From positions 434,001-498,000 of the forward strand of contig CAVUPB010000007.1 in assembly GCA_963743275.1 (NCBI GenBank): a stretch of 64,000 nucleotides of DNA. Reading direction: 5' to 3'. This DNA comes from JALYLC01 sp963743275. GTDB lineage: Bacteria > Actinomycetota > Thermoleophilia > Gaiellales > JALYLC01. Below the pieces are notes generated by a model. The model saw nothing but the letters and a program-made list of their open reading frames with translations, did not search any database and was not told where the DNA came from. A program made the position numbers and the translations under genes. Of this stretch, positions 27,409-35,590 are shown piece by piece. Each line of letters opens with the position of its first letter. Within the stretch, counting starts at the first letter, position 1.

Positions 27409-27933
27409 ATGACGGGCGCAGGTCGCGAGTTCCGTGAGGTCGTCGGCGCGTTCGCCACGGGCGTCTGCGTCGTCACGAGCGAGCACCACGGCCACCCGGC
27501 CGGGATGACGCTGAACTCCTTCACCTCGGTCTCGCTCGAGCCGCTGCTCGTGCTGGTTTCGCTCGCGCACGGCTCGCGCACGCTCGAGAAGGCCACGGCG
27601 AGCCGGCGCTACGCGGTCAACATCCTGCACCGCCGCCAGCAGGACGTCGCCCTCGACTTCGCCAAGCGCGGTGCCGACTTTCCGCACAACCATGCGATGC
27701 AGGACCGCTACGGCTACTTCGCGGTGCGCCATGCGCTTGCGCTGCTGCGCTGCGAGGTGACCGACATCGTGCACGCCGGCGACCACGACCTCGTGATCGG
27801 CGAGGTCGCGTCGTTCGAGGGCTCGGGCGGCGAGCCGCTCGTGTTCCACCGCGGCGTCTTCGGCGGGCTCGACGAGGATTGCAAGGTGCCGAGCGGCCGC
27901 GTGATCGGGCTCGACAACAACACCGGCTGGTAG
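27409..27933 (+). CDS. Flavin reductase-like (HpaC-type) protein
   Basis: 174 aa. FREVVGAFATGVCVVTS, PAGMTLNSFTSVSLEPLLVLVSLA, and AVNILHRRQQDVALDFAK are the split-barrel FMN-binding pattern of NAD(P)H:flavin reductases that supply FMNH2 to monooxygenases. HDLVIGEVASFEGSGGEPLVFHRGVFGGL is the usual end. ATG 27409 is preceded by TATGCT (27395-27400) with 8 nt between, a leaderless-type -10. It has its own promoter and no partner monooxygenase is adjacent, so its role is open. Confidence 0.8.
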   Translation: MTGAGREFREVVGAFATGVCVVTSEHHGHPAGMTLNSFTSVSLEPLLVLVSLAHGSRTLEKATASRRYAVNILHRRQQDVALDFAKRGADFPHNHAMQDRYGYFAVRHALALLRCEVTDIVHAGDHDLVIGEVASFEGSGGEPLVFHRGVFGGLDEDCKVPSGRVIGLDNNTGW

Positions 27934-27953
27934 CTCAGCCCTCGGCGACCTCG

Positions 27954-29083
27954 TCAACACGGCGGGGCATGTGGCTGGTTGGTGGTGATCGCGCGTCCGG
28001 GCTGCGTCGGTGAAGGCGGGGTGCTCGGCGTTGCCGCTCGTGCGGATGTGGTGGTCGTGCAGGAGTTTGTGGTGGCGGGGGCAGAGGAGGATGAGGTTGT
28101 CGAGCTCGGTCTTGCCGCCGTCGCTCGACCGGGGTGACGTGGTGCGCCTCGAGTTCGCGCGCGGCGGTGCAGCCGGGGTACTGGCAGTGGAGCGAGCGCC
28201 TGTGCAATGCGCGCTGCTGCGCGTAGGAGGCACAGCGCCCGACGCGCGTGTGCATGAGGTCGCGGCCGTTTGGCTTGATCGTGAGGCGGCGCGCGTCGCA
28301 GGCGAGCCGCTCGGCGGTTTCGGGGCTGAGCGGCCCCGCGCCCTCGAGCAGCGCGGGCCCGTCCGTCGCTGATGTGCACGATCACGGTCGTGGGGCTGCG
28401 CTTGATGGCGCCGTCTGTGCCGCCGCCCTGCCGGGCGAGCGTGACGAGCGCGTCAGCGGCGGACTGCTGCCAGTCGAGGATCGTGCCGGCCTGCTTGTCG
28501 GCGGCGCGCTGCTGCTTGGCGATGCTCCAGATCGCCTGTTCGAAGGCGATGCCCTGTTCGAGTGGTAGGCGGCCGCTGAAGGCGAGTTCGCGCCGCCCGC
28601 GCGTCCAGGTCATGCTGAGCGCGCGCCGCTCGTAGAGCTCCTGGTCGTCCTCTACCTGTGGGCGGAGCGAGTGTGCGGGCGGCGAGCGCGATCTCGCTGG
28701 GCGGCTTACCGACCGCGATGCGCGCCAGTTCGGCATCGGTGGCGGGTGTCGCGTACTCGGCGGCGGCTGCGACCTGGTCGAGGCTCAGCGTGCCCGTGCT
28801 CAGCGCCTCATCGAGCGCGGGCAGGCAGCGGAGAGCGCTGCTCGTACGCGTGATGCGCGCTGCGCTGCGGTAGTCGCTGCTCGAGATCTGCGCCAGCCAC
28901 TGCGCGCTCGAGGAGCATCCTGCGGCGCGCCAGTCGCCGTCGTCATCGGCCTCGCGCACGATCTCCGTGACCCGCTGCTTGATGCGCGCCTCCTGCTCGC
29001 AGAGCGACCGCAGCTCGCGACGGCGCGCCTCGCGGCGGCGCTCGAGCACCTGGTCGACCGTCCCATCGCAGTGTGGCGAACAT
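27954..29083 (-). pseudogene. DUF222/HNH endonuclease (13E12-type) pseudogene with four or five frameshifts
   Basis: Coding for a DUF222-HNH protein runs across three frames. Frame 1 from GTG 29049 gives ERRREARRRELRSL, DWRAAGCSSSAQWLAQ and SLDQVAAAAEYATPATD. Shifts near 28656, 28361, 28123 and 27999 then give QELYERRALSMTWTRGRRE, ALLEGAGPLSPETAERLACD, CQYPGCTAARELEAHHV and LDNLILLCPRHHKLLHDHH, and finally RAITTNQPHAPPC and a stop at 27954-27956. The HNH core (C-x4-C, HH, C-x2-HH) is still readable. An ATG at 29083 (MFATLRWD) in another frame may be the original start, adding a fifth shift. Each shift fits one extra base. A LexA box covers the start. Confidence 0.85.
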
Positions 29084-29090
29084 ATGTTCG
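29077..29090 (-). promoter_or_regulatory. SOS (LexA) box upstream of the HNH pseudogene
   Basis: CGAACATATGTTCG, identical over 14 bp to the box in front of imuB. It overlaps the candidate ATG at 29083 and lies 27 nt before the GTG at 29049. A TACGAT hexamer follows upstream on the minus strand, 8 nt before the ATG, a possible leaderless -10. LexA control of DUF222/HNH (13E12) genes is established in mycobacteria, so the site is likely real although the gene is broken. Confidence 0.75.
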
Positions 29091-29239
29091 TATCGTAGCA
29101 TCACCAAGCCCGGCCAAGTGTGCCGAGATTGTGCCGATATGCAGCGTCTTTCAGCCGCCACTCTCCAGCGGGAACCCGGGTGGCGGCTCGAGCCGGAGCG
29201 GGTTCTGCCACTGCGCGGGTCGCGGCCGCGCCGGCGTCC

Positions 29240-29860
29240 TCAGCAGATCACGTGATCGGGCGGCCCGAGCCGCCCGGCGTTGAGCCGGGCTGGCGCGATC
29301 ACGCGGCCGCGTGCGTCGACGATCGCATAGTGCGGCCAGGTGCTCCGGTCGCGTGGCATGACGTCGCGGAAGAACGCGGCCCGTAGCCGCGCGATGAAGA
29401 AGCCGCCGTGTCCCGGATCTATCGCCAACCGGAGCGTCGTCCCGTCGTGACGGATCTCCAGGGCGCGGGCCCGCGCTCTCGTGAGGCCGTCCATCCGCCC
29501 GCCCATGACGACGGAGCCGTCGCAGTCGTAGTAGGAGCCCCACGAGCCGCCGGACGCACTTGTGCAACTATCACCGTCGACCACAGCGTGAGGGTCGGTC
29601 ATGCCCATGCAGTACCCGCCCCTGTCGGTCGGAGCGGCCCACACGAAGTGCTTCGCGTCGAGCGAGGCGCCCACGATCGCCCGTCCGGGGATCACCGAGC
29701 CGACGAGCGAACGTACCTGGGCGGTGCTCGCTCGGAGCTCGACGGCAAGCGCGCGCTTGACCGGCGCGGGCGCGGGCGGGCCAGCGAGCCAGGTGCCTGC
29801 GATGGCCGCCGGTCCGGACAGGGCGAGCGCCGAGACGACGACCGCGAGCACCCGCAGCAT
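29240..29860 (-). CDS. Exported protein of unknown function
   Basis: 206 aa. MLRVLAVVVSALALSGPAAIAG is a signal peptide with a probable AxA-type cleavage near residue 21. The mature part has Cys residues in GGYCMGMTD, DSCTSASGG, SYYDCDGS and the C-terminal HVIC, so two disulfides are possible. No enzymatic motif was recognised. It begins immediately after the SIS gene stop (29861-29863), so the two are co-transcribed. Confidence 0.7.
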   Translation of the reverse strand: MLRVLAVVVSALALSGPAAIAGTWLAGPPAPAPVKRALAVELRASTAQVRSLVGSVIPGRAIVGASLDAKHFVWAAPTDRGGYCMGMTDPHAVVDGDSCTSASGGSWGSYYDCDGSVVMGGRMDGLTRARARALEIRHDGTTLRLAIDPGHGGFFIARLRAAFFRDVMPRDRSTWPHYAIVDARGRVIAPARLNAGRLGPPDHVIC

Positions 29861-30805
29861 CTAGAGCGCCACCTTCGCCCACACCTCGCCCCGGCCCGGC
29901 AGGTCCTTGCCGAACGTGTCGGGGTTCGTCCCCAGCCGCTCGGCGCCCTCGAGCGCGATGCGCTGCACGACGGTCGTGAGCGGGAACACCGAGAGCGGCT
30001 CGCCGAGCGCGTCGCGACGGAAGCGGTGGATCGTCGCCCCGTGGCCCGCGATGACGTCGGCCACGACCGCGAGGCGCTCGGAGGCCGCGCCACCGCCGTC
30101 GAGGACGACCAGTGCATCGTCGGCGCCGACGGCCACGCTCGGCCCGTGCAGCAGGTACTCCATCGAGTAGCCCGCCGCCGCGACGTAGGCCGTCTCGCGG
30201 ATCTTCAGCGCGCCCTCGGCCGCGACCCAGGCGTTGGTGCCGCTGCCGACGTACTGCAGCAGGCGGGCCGGAGGAGGGACGTCGGTCGTCGCGTCGTCGA
30301 GCTCGGCCGCGACGGCGTCGGGCACCGCGTCGAGCGCGAGGCCGGCGCCGAGCGCGCGTGCGATCTGCGCCAGGCGCAGGATCGCGCAGAGGTGGCTCGA
30401 CGTGAACGCCGGGCTCGTCTCGGGCGCGCACGTCTCGATGTCGGCGCCGGGGGCGCCGATCGAGGAGATCTGCACCGTCGCCGCGCCGGCGGCCTGCGCG
30501 CGGGCGAGCGCCTCGCTCGTGTAGTGCTTCGTGCCGCGGTGGCTGAGCAGGACGAGCGCGTCGCCGGCGCCAGCGGCGGGGCCGTGGAGCACCGACTCGT
30601 CGGCCTGCACCGCCCACGCCTCGAGACCCGCCAGGCGCAGCAGCGCGGCGCCGTGGTTGGCCGCGTGCCAGCTCGTGCCGGTGCCCGAGAGCAGGACGCG
30701 GCGGCCCGCGATGCGTTCGGCGGCGCGCTCGGCCGGCCCGGCGTCGGCCAGCACCCGCCGGAGATCGTCCGGCTGCCGCCACATGGTCTCGCGCATCGCG
30801 CTCAC
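29861..30805 (-). CDS. SIS-domain sugar-phosphate-binding protein (GlmS isomerase-domain-like)
   Basis: 314 aa with two SIS domains and no glutaminase domain. MRETMWRQPDDLRRVL is the typical opening of GlmS-like/AgaS proteins. VLLSGTGTSWHAANHGAALL and LVLLSHRGTKHYTSEAL are the first phosphosugar site, and YVGSGTNAWVAAEGALKIRETAY with ALKIRE the second; SMEYLLHGPSVAV follows. Such proteins bind or isomerise amino-sugar phosphates. GTG 30805 is chosen because GGGAGGAG lies 5-6 nt before it; ATG 30796 is the alternative. The extreme C-terminal LPGRGEVWAKVAL is unusual. Confidence 0.85.
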   Translation of the reverse strand: MSAMRETMWRQPDDLRRVLADAGPAERAAERIAGRRVLLSGTGTSWHAANHGAALLRLAGLEAWAVQADESVLHGPAAGAGDALVLLSHRGTKHYTSEALARAQAAGAATVQISSIGAPGADIETCAPETSPAFTSSHLCAILRLAQIARALGAGLALDAVPDAVAAELDDATTDVPPPARLLQYVGSGTNAWVAAEGALKIRETAYVAAAGYSMEYLLHGPSVAVGADDALVVLDGGGAASERLAVVADVIAGHGATIHRFRRDALGEPLSVFPLTTVVQRIALEGAERLGTNPDTFGKDLPGRGEVWAKVAL

Positions 30806-30868
30806 GTCGCTCCTCCCGTCGATTCGGCGGCCAGCCTACCGGAGCGCGCCAACCCGTAGACTGCGGGC

Positions 30869-31411
30869 GTGCTGATCGAGAACGAGTTCGATGTCGCGGC
30901 AACAGCGGACGAGGTCTACGCGCTCATGCTCGATCCCGAGCGCGTCGCGGGCTGCCTCAGCGGCGCCGAGGTCACGGGCAAGAACGACGACGGCTCGTAC
31001 AACGCGCAGGTCCTGGTCAAGCTCGGCCCGGTCAAGATGACCTACAAGGGCACGGTCGCCGTCATCGAGAGCGACCCCGGGGCGCGCACCGCGAGCATGC
31101 TCGCGAAGGGCGCCGAGGCGCGCGGGCAGGGCACGGCGCAGGCGATGCTGCACATGGCCGTCACGGCGCAGGAGGGCGGCTCGCACGTCCATGTCACGGC
31201 GGACATGCTCGTGACGGGACGCGTCGCGCAGATGGGCCGCGGCATCATGGAGGACGTCGCGCGCCGCATGATCAACCAGATGGCGCAGAACATGGAGTCG
31301 CTGCTCGCGCACGGCGAGCAGCCCCAGAGTGACGACGCGGTCTCGGCGGGATCGCTCCTGGGCTCGGTGGTCGCCGATCGCGCCAAGCGCATCTTCGGCT
31401 CGGGCGAGTAG
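30869..31411 (+). CDS. CoxG-like (SRPBCC-fold, CO dehydrogenase subunit G family) protein
   Basis: 180 aa. LIENEFDVAATADEVYALMLDPERVAGCLSGAE is the standard N-terminus of the CoxG family, then VLVKLGPVKMTYKGTV, VHVTADMLVTGRVAQMGRGIMEDVARRMI and a C-terminal amphipathic region (SAGSLLGSVVADRAKRIFG). CoxG helps recruit molybdenum hydroxylases to the membrane in Oligotropha. No cox genes are nearby, so here it may be a generic lipid- or cofactor-binding protein. TAGACT (30857-30862) ends 6 nt before GTG 30869: leaderless promoter. Confidence 0.85.
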   Translation: MLIENEFDVAATADEVYALMLDPERVAGCLSGAEVTGKNDDGSYNAQVLVKLGPVKMTYKGTVAVIESDPGARTASMLAKGAEARGQGTAQAMLHMAVTAQEGGSHVHVTADMLVTGRVAQMGRGIMEDVARRMINQMAQNMESLLAHGEQPQSDDAVSAGSLLGSVVADRAKRIFGSGE

Positions 31412-33077
31412 CGCCCGCGCACCACTCGCCGCGCTCGCGGGCTACGCCCTGCTCTCGCTGGCGCTGTTCGGGCGCGGCGTGCTGCGCGAGGGCGGCGGCA
31501 GCGTCGTCGGCACCTACGGCTCGGACCAGGCGACGTTCGCGTGGTCGCTCGCATGGTGGCCGCACGCCGTCGCGCACGGCATCCACCCGCTGCTGACGAA
31601 CCTCGTCTACGCCCCGGACGGCTGGAACCTCGCCTGGACGAGCTCGATCCCGGGGCCGGCGCTGCTCGCGTGGCCGCTGACGGCGCTCGCGGGGCCGCTC
31701 GTCACCTACGACGTCCTCGCGCTCGCCGCACCCGCGCTGGCGGCCTGGTGCGCGTACCTGCTGTGCCGCGAGCTCAGCACAGGCACGCCGGCGGCGCTGG
31801 CCGGCGGCCTCGTCTTCGGCTTCACGACCTACGAGGCGGCCGAGACGCTCAACCACCTCAACCTCGCGCTCGTCTTCACGCTCCCGCTGGCCGGGCTCCT
31901 GGTCGCGCGCTACCTGCGCGGCGCGCTGACGGCGCGCCGGTTCACCGCGCTCTTCGCGCTCTGCGTCCTCGGCGTCTTCGCGACGTTCCTCGAGACGCTC
32001 TTCTGGGCCACGCTCGGCGGCGCCTTCGCGCTCGCGGTCGGCCTCGCGATCACGCGCGGCGGCGAGCGGGCGCTGCTCTTCCGCTGCCTGCTGCTGTGCA
32101 GCGCGGCGTACGTGCTGGCCCTCGCCGCCGCGGCGCCCTTCCTGTGGGTCGCGCTCGCGCACCCCGATCCGCTCGGCATCAGCGGCCGGGGCTACGAGCT
32201 CGACCTCGCGAACCTGCTCGTGCCGACGCGCGTCACGGCGCTGCGGCCGTCGCAGCTGCACGGCCTGGCCTCGCGCCTCGGGAGCAACAACCTCACCGAG
32301 CAACTCGGGTACGTGGGCCCCGTGCTCCCGGCGCTCGCCGGCTTCGCGCTGTGGGAGCGGCGGCGCGAGCCGCTCGCGCGCACCCTCGCCCTGACGATCG
32401 CCGTCGTGACGCTCGCCGCGCTCGGCTCCCGGCTCGTGGTCGCCGGGCATCGCACGCGGCTGCACCTGCCGTGGGCGCTCGTCGACGATCTTCCGCTGGC
32501 GAGCCACGCCCTGCCCGTGCGCGCGTTCGTGCTCGTCTGGCTCGCGCTCGCCGTGCTCGTCGCGCTCTTCCTCGCGCGCGGCGGCCGGGCGCGCTGGGTC
32601 GTGTTCGGGCTGCTCGCGCTCACGCTCGCCCCGAACCCGGACGGGGGCCTGTGGGTGACGCGGCTCGACCGCCCGGCGCTGTTCCAGGAGGATCGCTGGC
32701 GGGCGATCGTGCATCCGGGCGAGAACGTCTTCATCATCCCGTTCAGCTTCGACGGCAAGGCGATGCTGTGGCAGCAGGAATCGGGCTTCGGCTTCCGCAT
32801 GACGGGCGGCTACGTCAGCGCGACGTTCCCCGCGGCGCTCTGGTCGAGCCCGATCGTGCGCGCCATCTACGGAGCGCCGCTGCCGCCGTTCCCCGACCGC
32901 GCGATGCGCGCGCTCGCGCGCGACCGCCAGGTCGACGTGGTGCTGCTGCGCCGCGACTGGCCGGGGCCGTGGGAGAGCGTCCTGCGCTCGGCGTACGGGC
33001 GCCCGCGCGTCGCCGGAGGCATGCTCGCGTGGCGGGTGCGCGGCAGTTGGCCGCGCTCGCTAGGGTCCGTGCAATGA
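31329..33077 (+). CDS. Polytopic membrane protein, GT-C glycosyltransferase-like, unknown function
   Basis: Up to 582 aa with about ten membrane helices, starting with LAALAGYALLSLALFGRGVL, and a soluble C-terminal domain from about residue 440 (FQEDRWRAIVHPGENVFIIPFS). The loop GTYGSDQATFAWSLAWWPHAVAHG after helix 1 has acidic residues where GT-C enzymes keep their catalytic Asp, and the architecture matches actinobacterial proteins that transfer sugars from polyprenyl carriers. The start is unclear: GTG 31329 overlaps coxG by 83 nt, and the next standard start would lose helix 1. Stop overlaps the next ATG. Confidence 0.65.
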   Translation: MTTRSRRDRSWARWSPIAPSASSARASSARAPLAALAGYALLSLALFGRGVLREGGGSVVGTYGSDQATFAWSLAWWPHAVAHGIHPLLTNLVYAPDGWNLAWTSSIPGPALLAWPLTALAGPLVTYDVLALAAPALAAWCAYLLCRELSTGTPAALAGGLVFGFTTYEAAETLNHLNLALVFTLPLAGLLVARYLRGALTARRFTALFALCVLGVFATFLETLFWATLGGAFALAVGLAITRGGERALLFRCLLLCSAAYVLALAAAAPFLWVALAHPDPLGISGRGYELDLANLLVPTRVTALRPSQLHGLASRLGSNNLTEQLGYVGPVLPALAGFALWERRREPLARTLALTIAVVTLAALGSRLVVAGHRTRLHLPWALVDDLPLASHALPVRAFVLVWLALAVLVALFLARGGRARWVVFGLLALTLAPNPDGGLWVTRLDRPALFQEDRWRAIVHPGENVFIIPFSFDGKAMLWQQESGFGFRMTGGYVSATFPAALWSSPIVRAIYGAPLPPFPDRAMRALARDRQVDVVLLRRDWPGPWESVLRSAYGRPRVAGGMLAWRVRGSWPRSLGSVQ

Positions 33078-34120
33078 CGCATCGCATCGCAGTGCTCGCC
33101 GGTGACGGCGTGGGTCCCGAGGTCGTCGACGAGGCGCGCCGCTGCGTCGACCAGCTGGGGCTCGCCGTCGCCTGGACCGATCTCGACTGGGGCTCCGATC
33201 ACTGGGTGCGGCACGGCGCGATGATGCCGCCGGACGCCGTCGAGCAGCTGCGCGCGTTCGACGCGATCCTGCTCGGCGCCGTCGGCCGGCCCGACATCCC
33301 CGACCACGTCACGCTCTGGGGCCTGCTGCTGCCGATCCGCCAGCGCCTCGACCTGTGGGCCAACGTGCGGCCCGTGCGGCTGCTCGAGGGCGTGCCGTGC
33401 GCACTCGCCGGCCGCACGCCCGGCGACGTCGACATGGTGTTCGTGCGCGAGAACTCCGAGGGCGAGTACTCGGGCGTCGGCGGGCGCGTGCATCAGGGCC
33501 ACCCGGGCGAGGTCGGCATCGAGACGGCCGTGTTCACGCGCGCCGGTATCGAGCGCGTCGTCGAGCACGCGTTCGAGCTCGCGGCCGGGCGCCGTGGCCT
33601 GGTCACGAGCGCGACGAAGTCGAACGCCTCGCGCTACGGCTACGTGCTCTGGGACGAGGTCGCCGCCGAGGTGGCCGCCCGCCATCCCGGGATCCGCTAC
33701 GAGCACGTGCTCGTGGACGCGCTCGCGGCGCGCATGGTGCTGCGGCCCGACAGCCTCGACGTGATCGTCGCCTCGAACCTCTTCGGCGACATCCTGACCG
33801 ACCTCGGAGCCGCGATCCAGGGCGGCATGGGGATGTCGGCGAGCGCGAACCTGTGTCCGGGCGGCGACGTGCCCGGGCTGTTCGAGCCCGTGCACGGCTC
33901 GGCCCCCGACATCGCGGGGCAGGGCATCGCGAACCCCTGCGCGGCCGTCTGGAGCGCCGTGCTGATGCTCGACCACCTCGGCGAGGCGGCCGCCTCGGCA
34001 CGCCTGCTCGCTGCGCTCGAGGACGTCTGCCGGACGGGTCCGCACACGCGCGATCTCGGCGGCGGCGCGAGCACGGCCGAGGTCGGCGACGCGATCCGCG
34101 CCCGGCTGCGCGCGAGCTAG
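33074..34120 (+). CDS. ttuC: Tartrate dehydrogenase/D-malate-type isocitrate-isopropylmalate family enzyme
   Basis: 348 aa. GDGVGPEVVDEARR at the N-terminus, VRHGAMMPPDAVEQLRAFDAILLGAVG, RENSEGEYSGVGGRVHQG and TKSNASRYGYVLWDE (in place of the leucine-biosynthetic KANVL) are typical of the TtuC/DmlA subgroup. Metal Asp residues lie in VIVASNLFGDILTDLGAAIQGGMG, NAD loop in EPVHGSAPDIAGQGIANP. It oxidises tartrate or D-malate and decarboxylates with NAD. LeuB is less likely on these motifs. ATG 33074 is preceded by TAGGGT 7 nt upstream. Converges with the P450-like gene, sharing 4 nt. Confidence 0.85.
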   Translation: MTHRIAVLAGDGVGPEVVDEARRCVDQLGLAVAWTDLDWGSDHWVRHGAMMPPDAVEQLRAFDAILLGAVGRPDIPDHVTLWGLLLPIRQRLDLWANVRPVRLLEGVPCALAGRTPGDVDMVFVRENSEGEYSGVGGRVHQGHPGEVGIETAVFTRAGIERVVEHAFELAAGRRGLVTSATKSNASRYGYVLWDEVAAEVAARHPGIRYEHVLVDALAARMVLRPDSLDVIVASNLFGDILTDLGAAIQGGMGMSASANLCPGGDVPGLFEPVHGSAPDIAGQGIANPCAAVWSAVLMLDHLGEAAASARLLAALEDVCRTGPHTRDLGGGASTAEVGDAIRARLRAS

Positions 34121-34806
34121 GGCTCCGCGCGAGCGGCCTCGAGGGCGCCGGCCGCGAGCGCGAGCGCGTGCTCGCGGCCCGGGCAGCGGCGAGGCCCGGA
34201 GCCGAACGGCAGATAGGCGTCGTGCGCGCCGGTGAGCGCGAGCGTGACGACCTCTCCCGCGACCACGCGCCGCGTCGCGCGCACCGGCGGGTCGTCGCGC
34301 AGGACCGCGAGCACGGCCTCCTCGGGCGAGCCCTCGCCCGCCCGCGCGAGCGCGCGCTCGATCAGGGCCGTGGTCGCGTCGCAGGCCTGGACGAGCAGGC
34401 TGATGCGGATGGCGGTGCGCTCGTCGCAGACGCCCCCGAACGCCGCGACGAGGCGGGCGACCGCGCGATCGGCCTGCGCGTTCGCGGGCATGTGCGGGTG
34501 GTAGGCGGCCGCGACGACGGCGACCTCACGCGCGACCGGGGCCGAGAGCCCGAGCGCGGCGGCCAGCGCCTCGACCGGCCCGTTGCCGGCACGGGTCGAG
34601 CCCTGGAGCCCCGCGAGGTCGATGCGGTCGAGCTCGGCGCAGACGAGCGCGCGCCGGCGGCGATGCGTCTCGCCGTTGCAGAAGCGGCTGACCGTCGCGC
34701 GCAGCCAGGCGATCCCGCCCGGCGTGCCGCCGGCCGGCGCCTCCGGCACGAGCGCGAGCGGATCCGCCAGTACCGCCCGCACCTCGGCTGCGCCGGTGAT
34801 CTCCAC
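34117..34806 (-). CDS. Very short cytochrome-P450-like protein (229 aa)
   Basis: Starting GTG 34806 (VEITGAAEV), it has a P450 heme-ligand loop FGSGPRRCPG (Cys208, matching F-x-x-G-x-x-x-C-x-G), an I-helix-like ISLLVQACDATTALI with the ACDATT in the oxygen-activation position, and a C-helix-like CNGETHRRRRALV. It lacks about 170 residues of an ordinary P450: most of the N-terminal half, the meander and the tail after Cys. The K-helix region reads AVLRDDPPVRATRR, so the invariant ExxR Glu is Ala. It may be a minimal P450, a heme sensor or a decayed gene. It is divergent from an ArsR regulator 64 bp away. Confidence 0.65.
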   Translation of the reverse strand: MEITGAAEVRAVLADPLALVPEAPAGGTPGGIAWLRATVSRFCNGETHRRRRALVCAELDRIDLAGLQGSTRAGNGPVEALAAALGLSAPVAREVAVVAAAYHPHMPANAQADRAVARLVAAFGGVCDERTAIRISLLVQACDATTALIERALARAGEGSPEEAVLAVLRDDPPVRATRRVVAGEVVTLALTGAHDAYLPFGSGPRRCPGREHALALAAGALEAARAEP

Positions 34807-34870
34807 GCGGCCAGCGTAGGGGCGCAACCGTTCGGTCCCCGCCGAAGCATTCCGGCTGCACAATGACGCC

Positions 34871-35584
34871 ATGGAGCCCGTGACCCAGAGCGGCGCCCTC
34901 GCGGGCTTCGCGGCCTTGCTGGCCGACGACACGCGCGCCTCGTTCTGCTGTGCGCTGCTCGACGGGCGCGCGTGGACGGCGGGGGAGCTGGCGCGGCACG
35001 CGGGCGTGGCCGCCTCGACGGCGAGCGAGCATCTCAGCCGCCTGATCGCCGGCGGCCTCCTCAGCGAGCGCCGGCAGGGCCGCCACCGCTACGTCGAGCT
35101 CGCAGATGCGCGCGTGGCCGAGTTGCTGGAGGACCTGCTCTCGCAGCTCGCGCCGCTCGGCGAGCCGCCGCGGACGCTGCGCGCGGTGCACGCCGCGGCC
35201 GCGCTCGCCGGCGCGCGCACCTGCTACGACCACCTCGCCGGGCGCCTCGGCGTTGCGGTCACCGACGCGATGACGGAGAGGCGCCTGCTCGACCAGCGCG
35301 GCGGCATCGCGCTCACCTCCGCAGGCGCCGCATGGCTGGAGGAGGAGCTCGCCATCGACGTCGCCGCCCTGCGTGCGGGCCGGCGCCCGCTCGTGCGCGC
35401 CTGCGTCGACTGGACGGAGCGGCGGCCGCATCTCGCCGGCGCCGCCGGCGCGCAGCTGTGCACGCGCTTCTGCGAGCGTGGCTGGATCCGGCGCCTCGGC
35501 ACGAGCCGGGCGATGGTCGTCACGCCGGCCGGCCGCACGGCGCTGCGCGACCTGCTCGCGATCGACGCCGCGACGCTCGCCTGA
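34871..35584 (+). CDS. ArsR-family transcriptional regulator with C-terminal extension
   Basis: 237 aa. Residues 8-80 are an ArsR/SmtB winged helix: LADDTRASFCCALLDGRAWTAGELARHAGVAASTASEHLSRLIAGGLLSERRQGRHRYVEL, with recognition helix ASTASEHLSRL. The further 150 residues end in CVDWTERRPHLAGAAGAQLCTRFCERGWIRR and MVVTPAGRTALRDLL, a second DNA-binding-like or effector part found in some ArsR relatives. Cys are not in the metal-sensing CxCxxC order. CACAAT lies 6 nt before ATG 34871. It could repress the divergent P450-like gene. Confidence 0.83.
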   Translation: MEPVTQSGALAGFAALLADDTRASFCCALLDGRAWTAGELARHAGVAASTASEHLSRLIAGGLLSERRQGRHRYVELADARVAELLEDLLSQLAPLGEPPRTLRAVHAAAALAGARTCYDHLAGRLGVAVTDAMTERRLLDQRGGIALTSAGAAWLEEELAIDVAALRAGRRPLVRACVDWTERRPHLAGAAGAQLCTRFCERGWIRRLGTSRAMVVTPAGRTALRDLLAIDAATLA

Positions 35585-35590
35585 GCGGCG

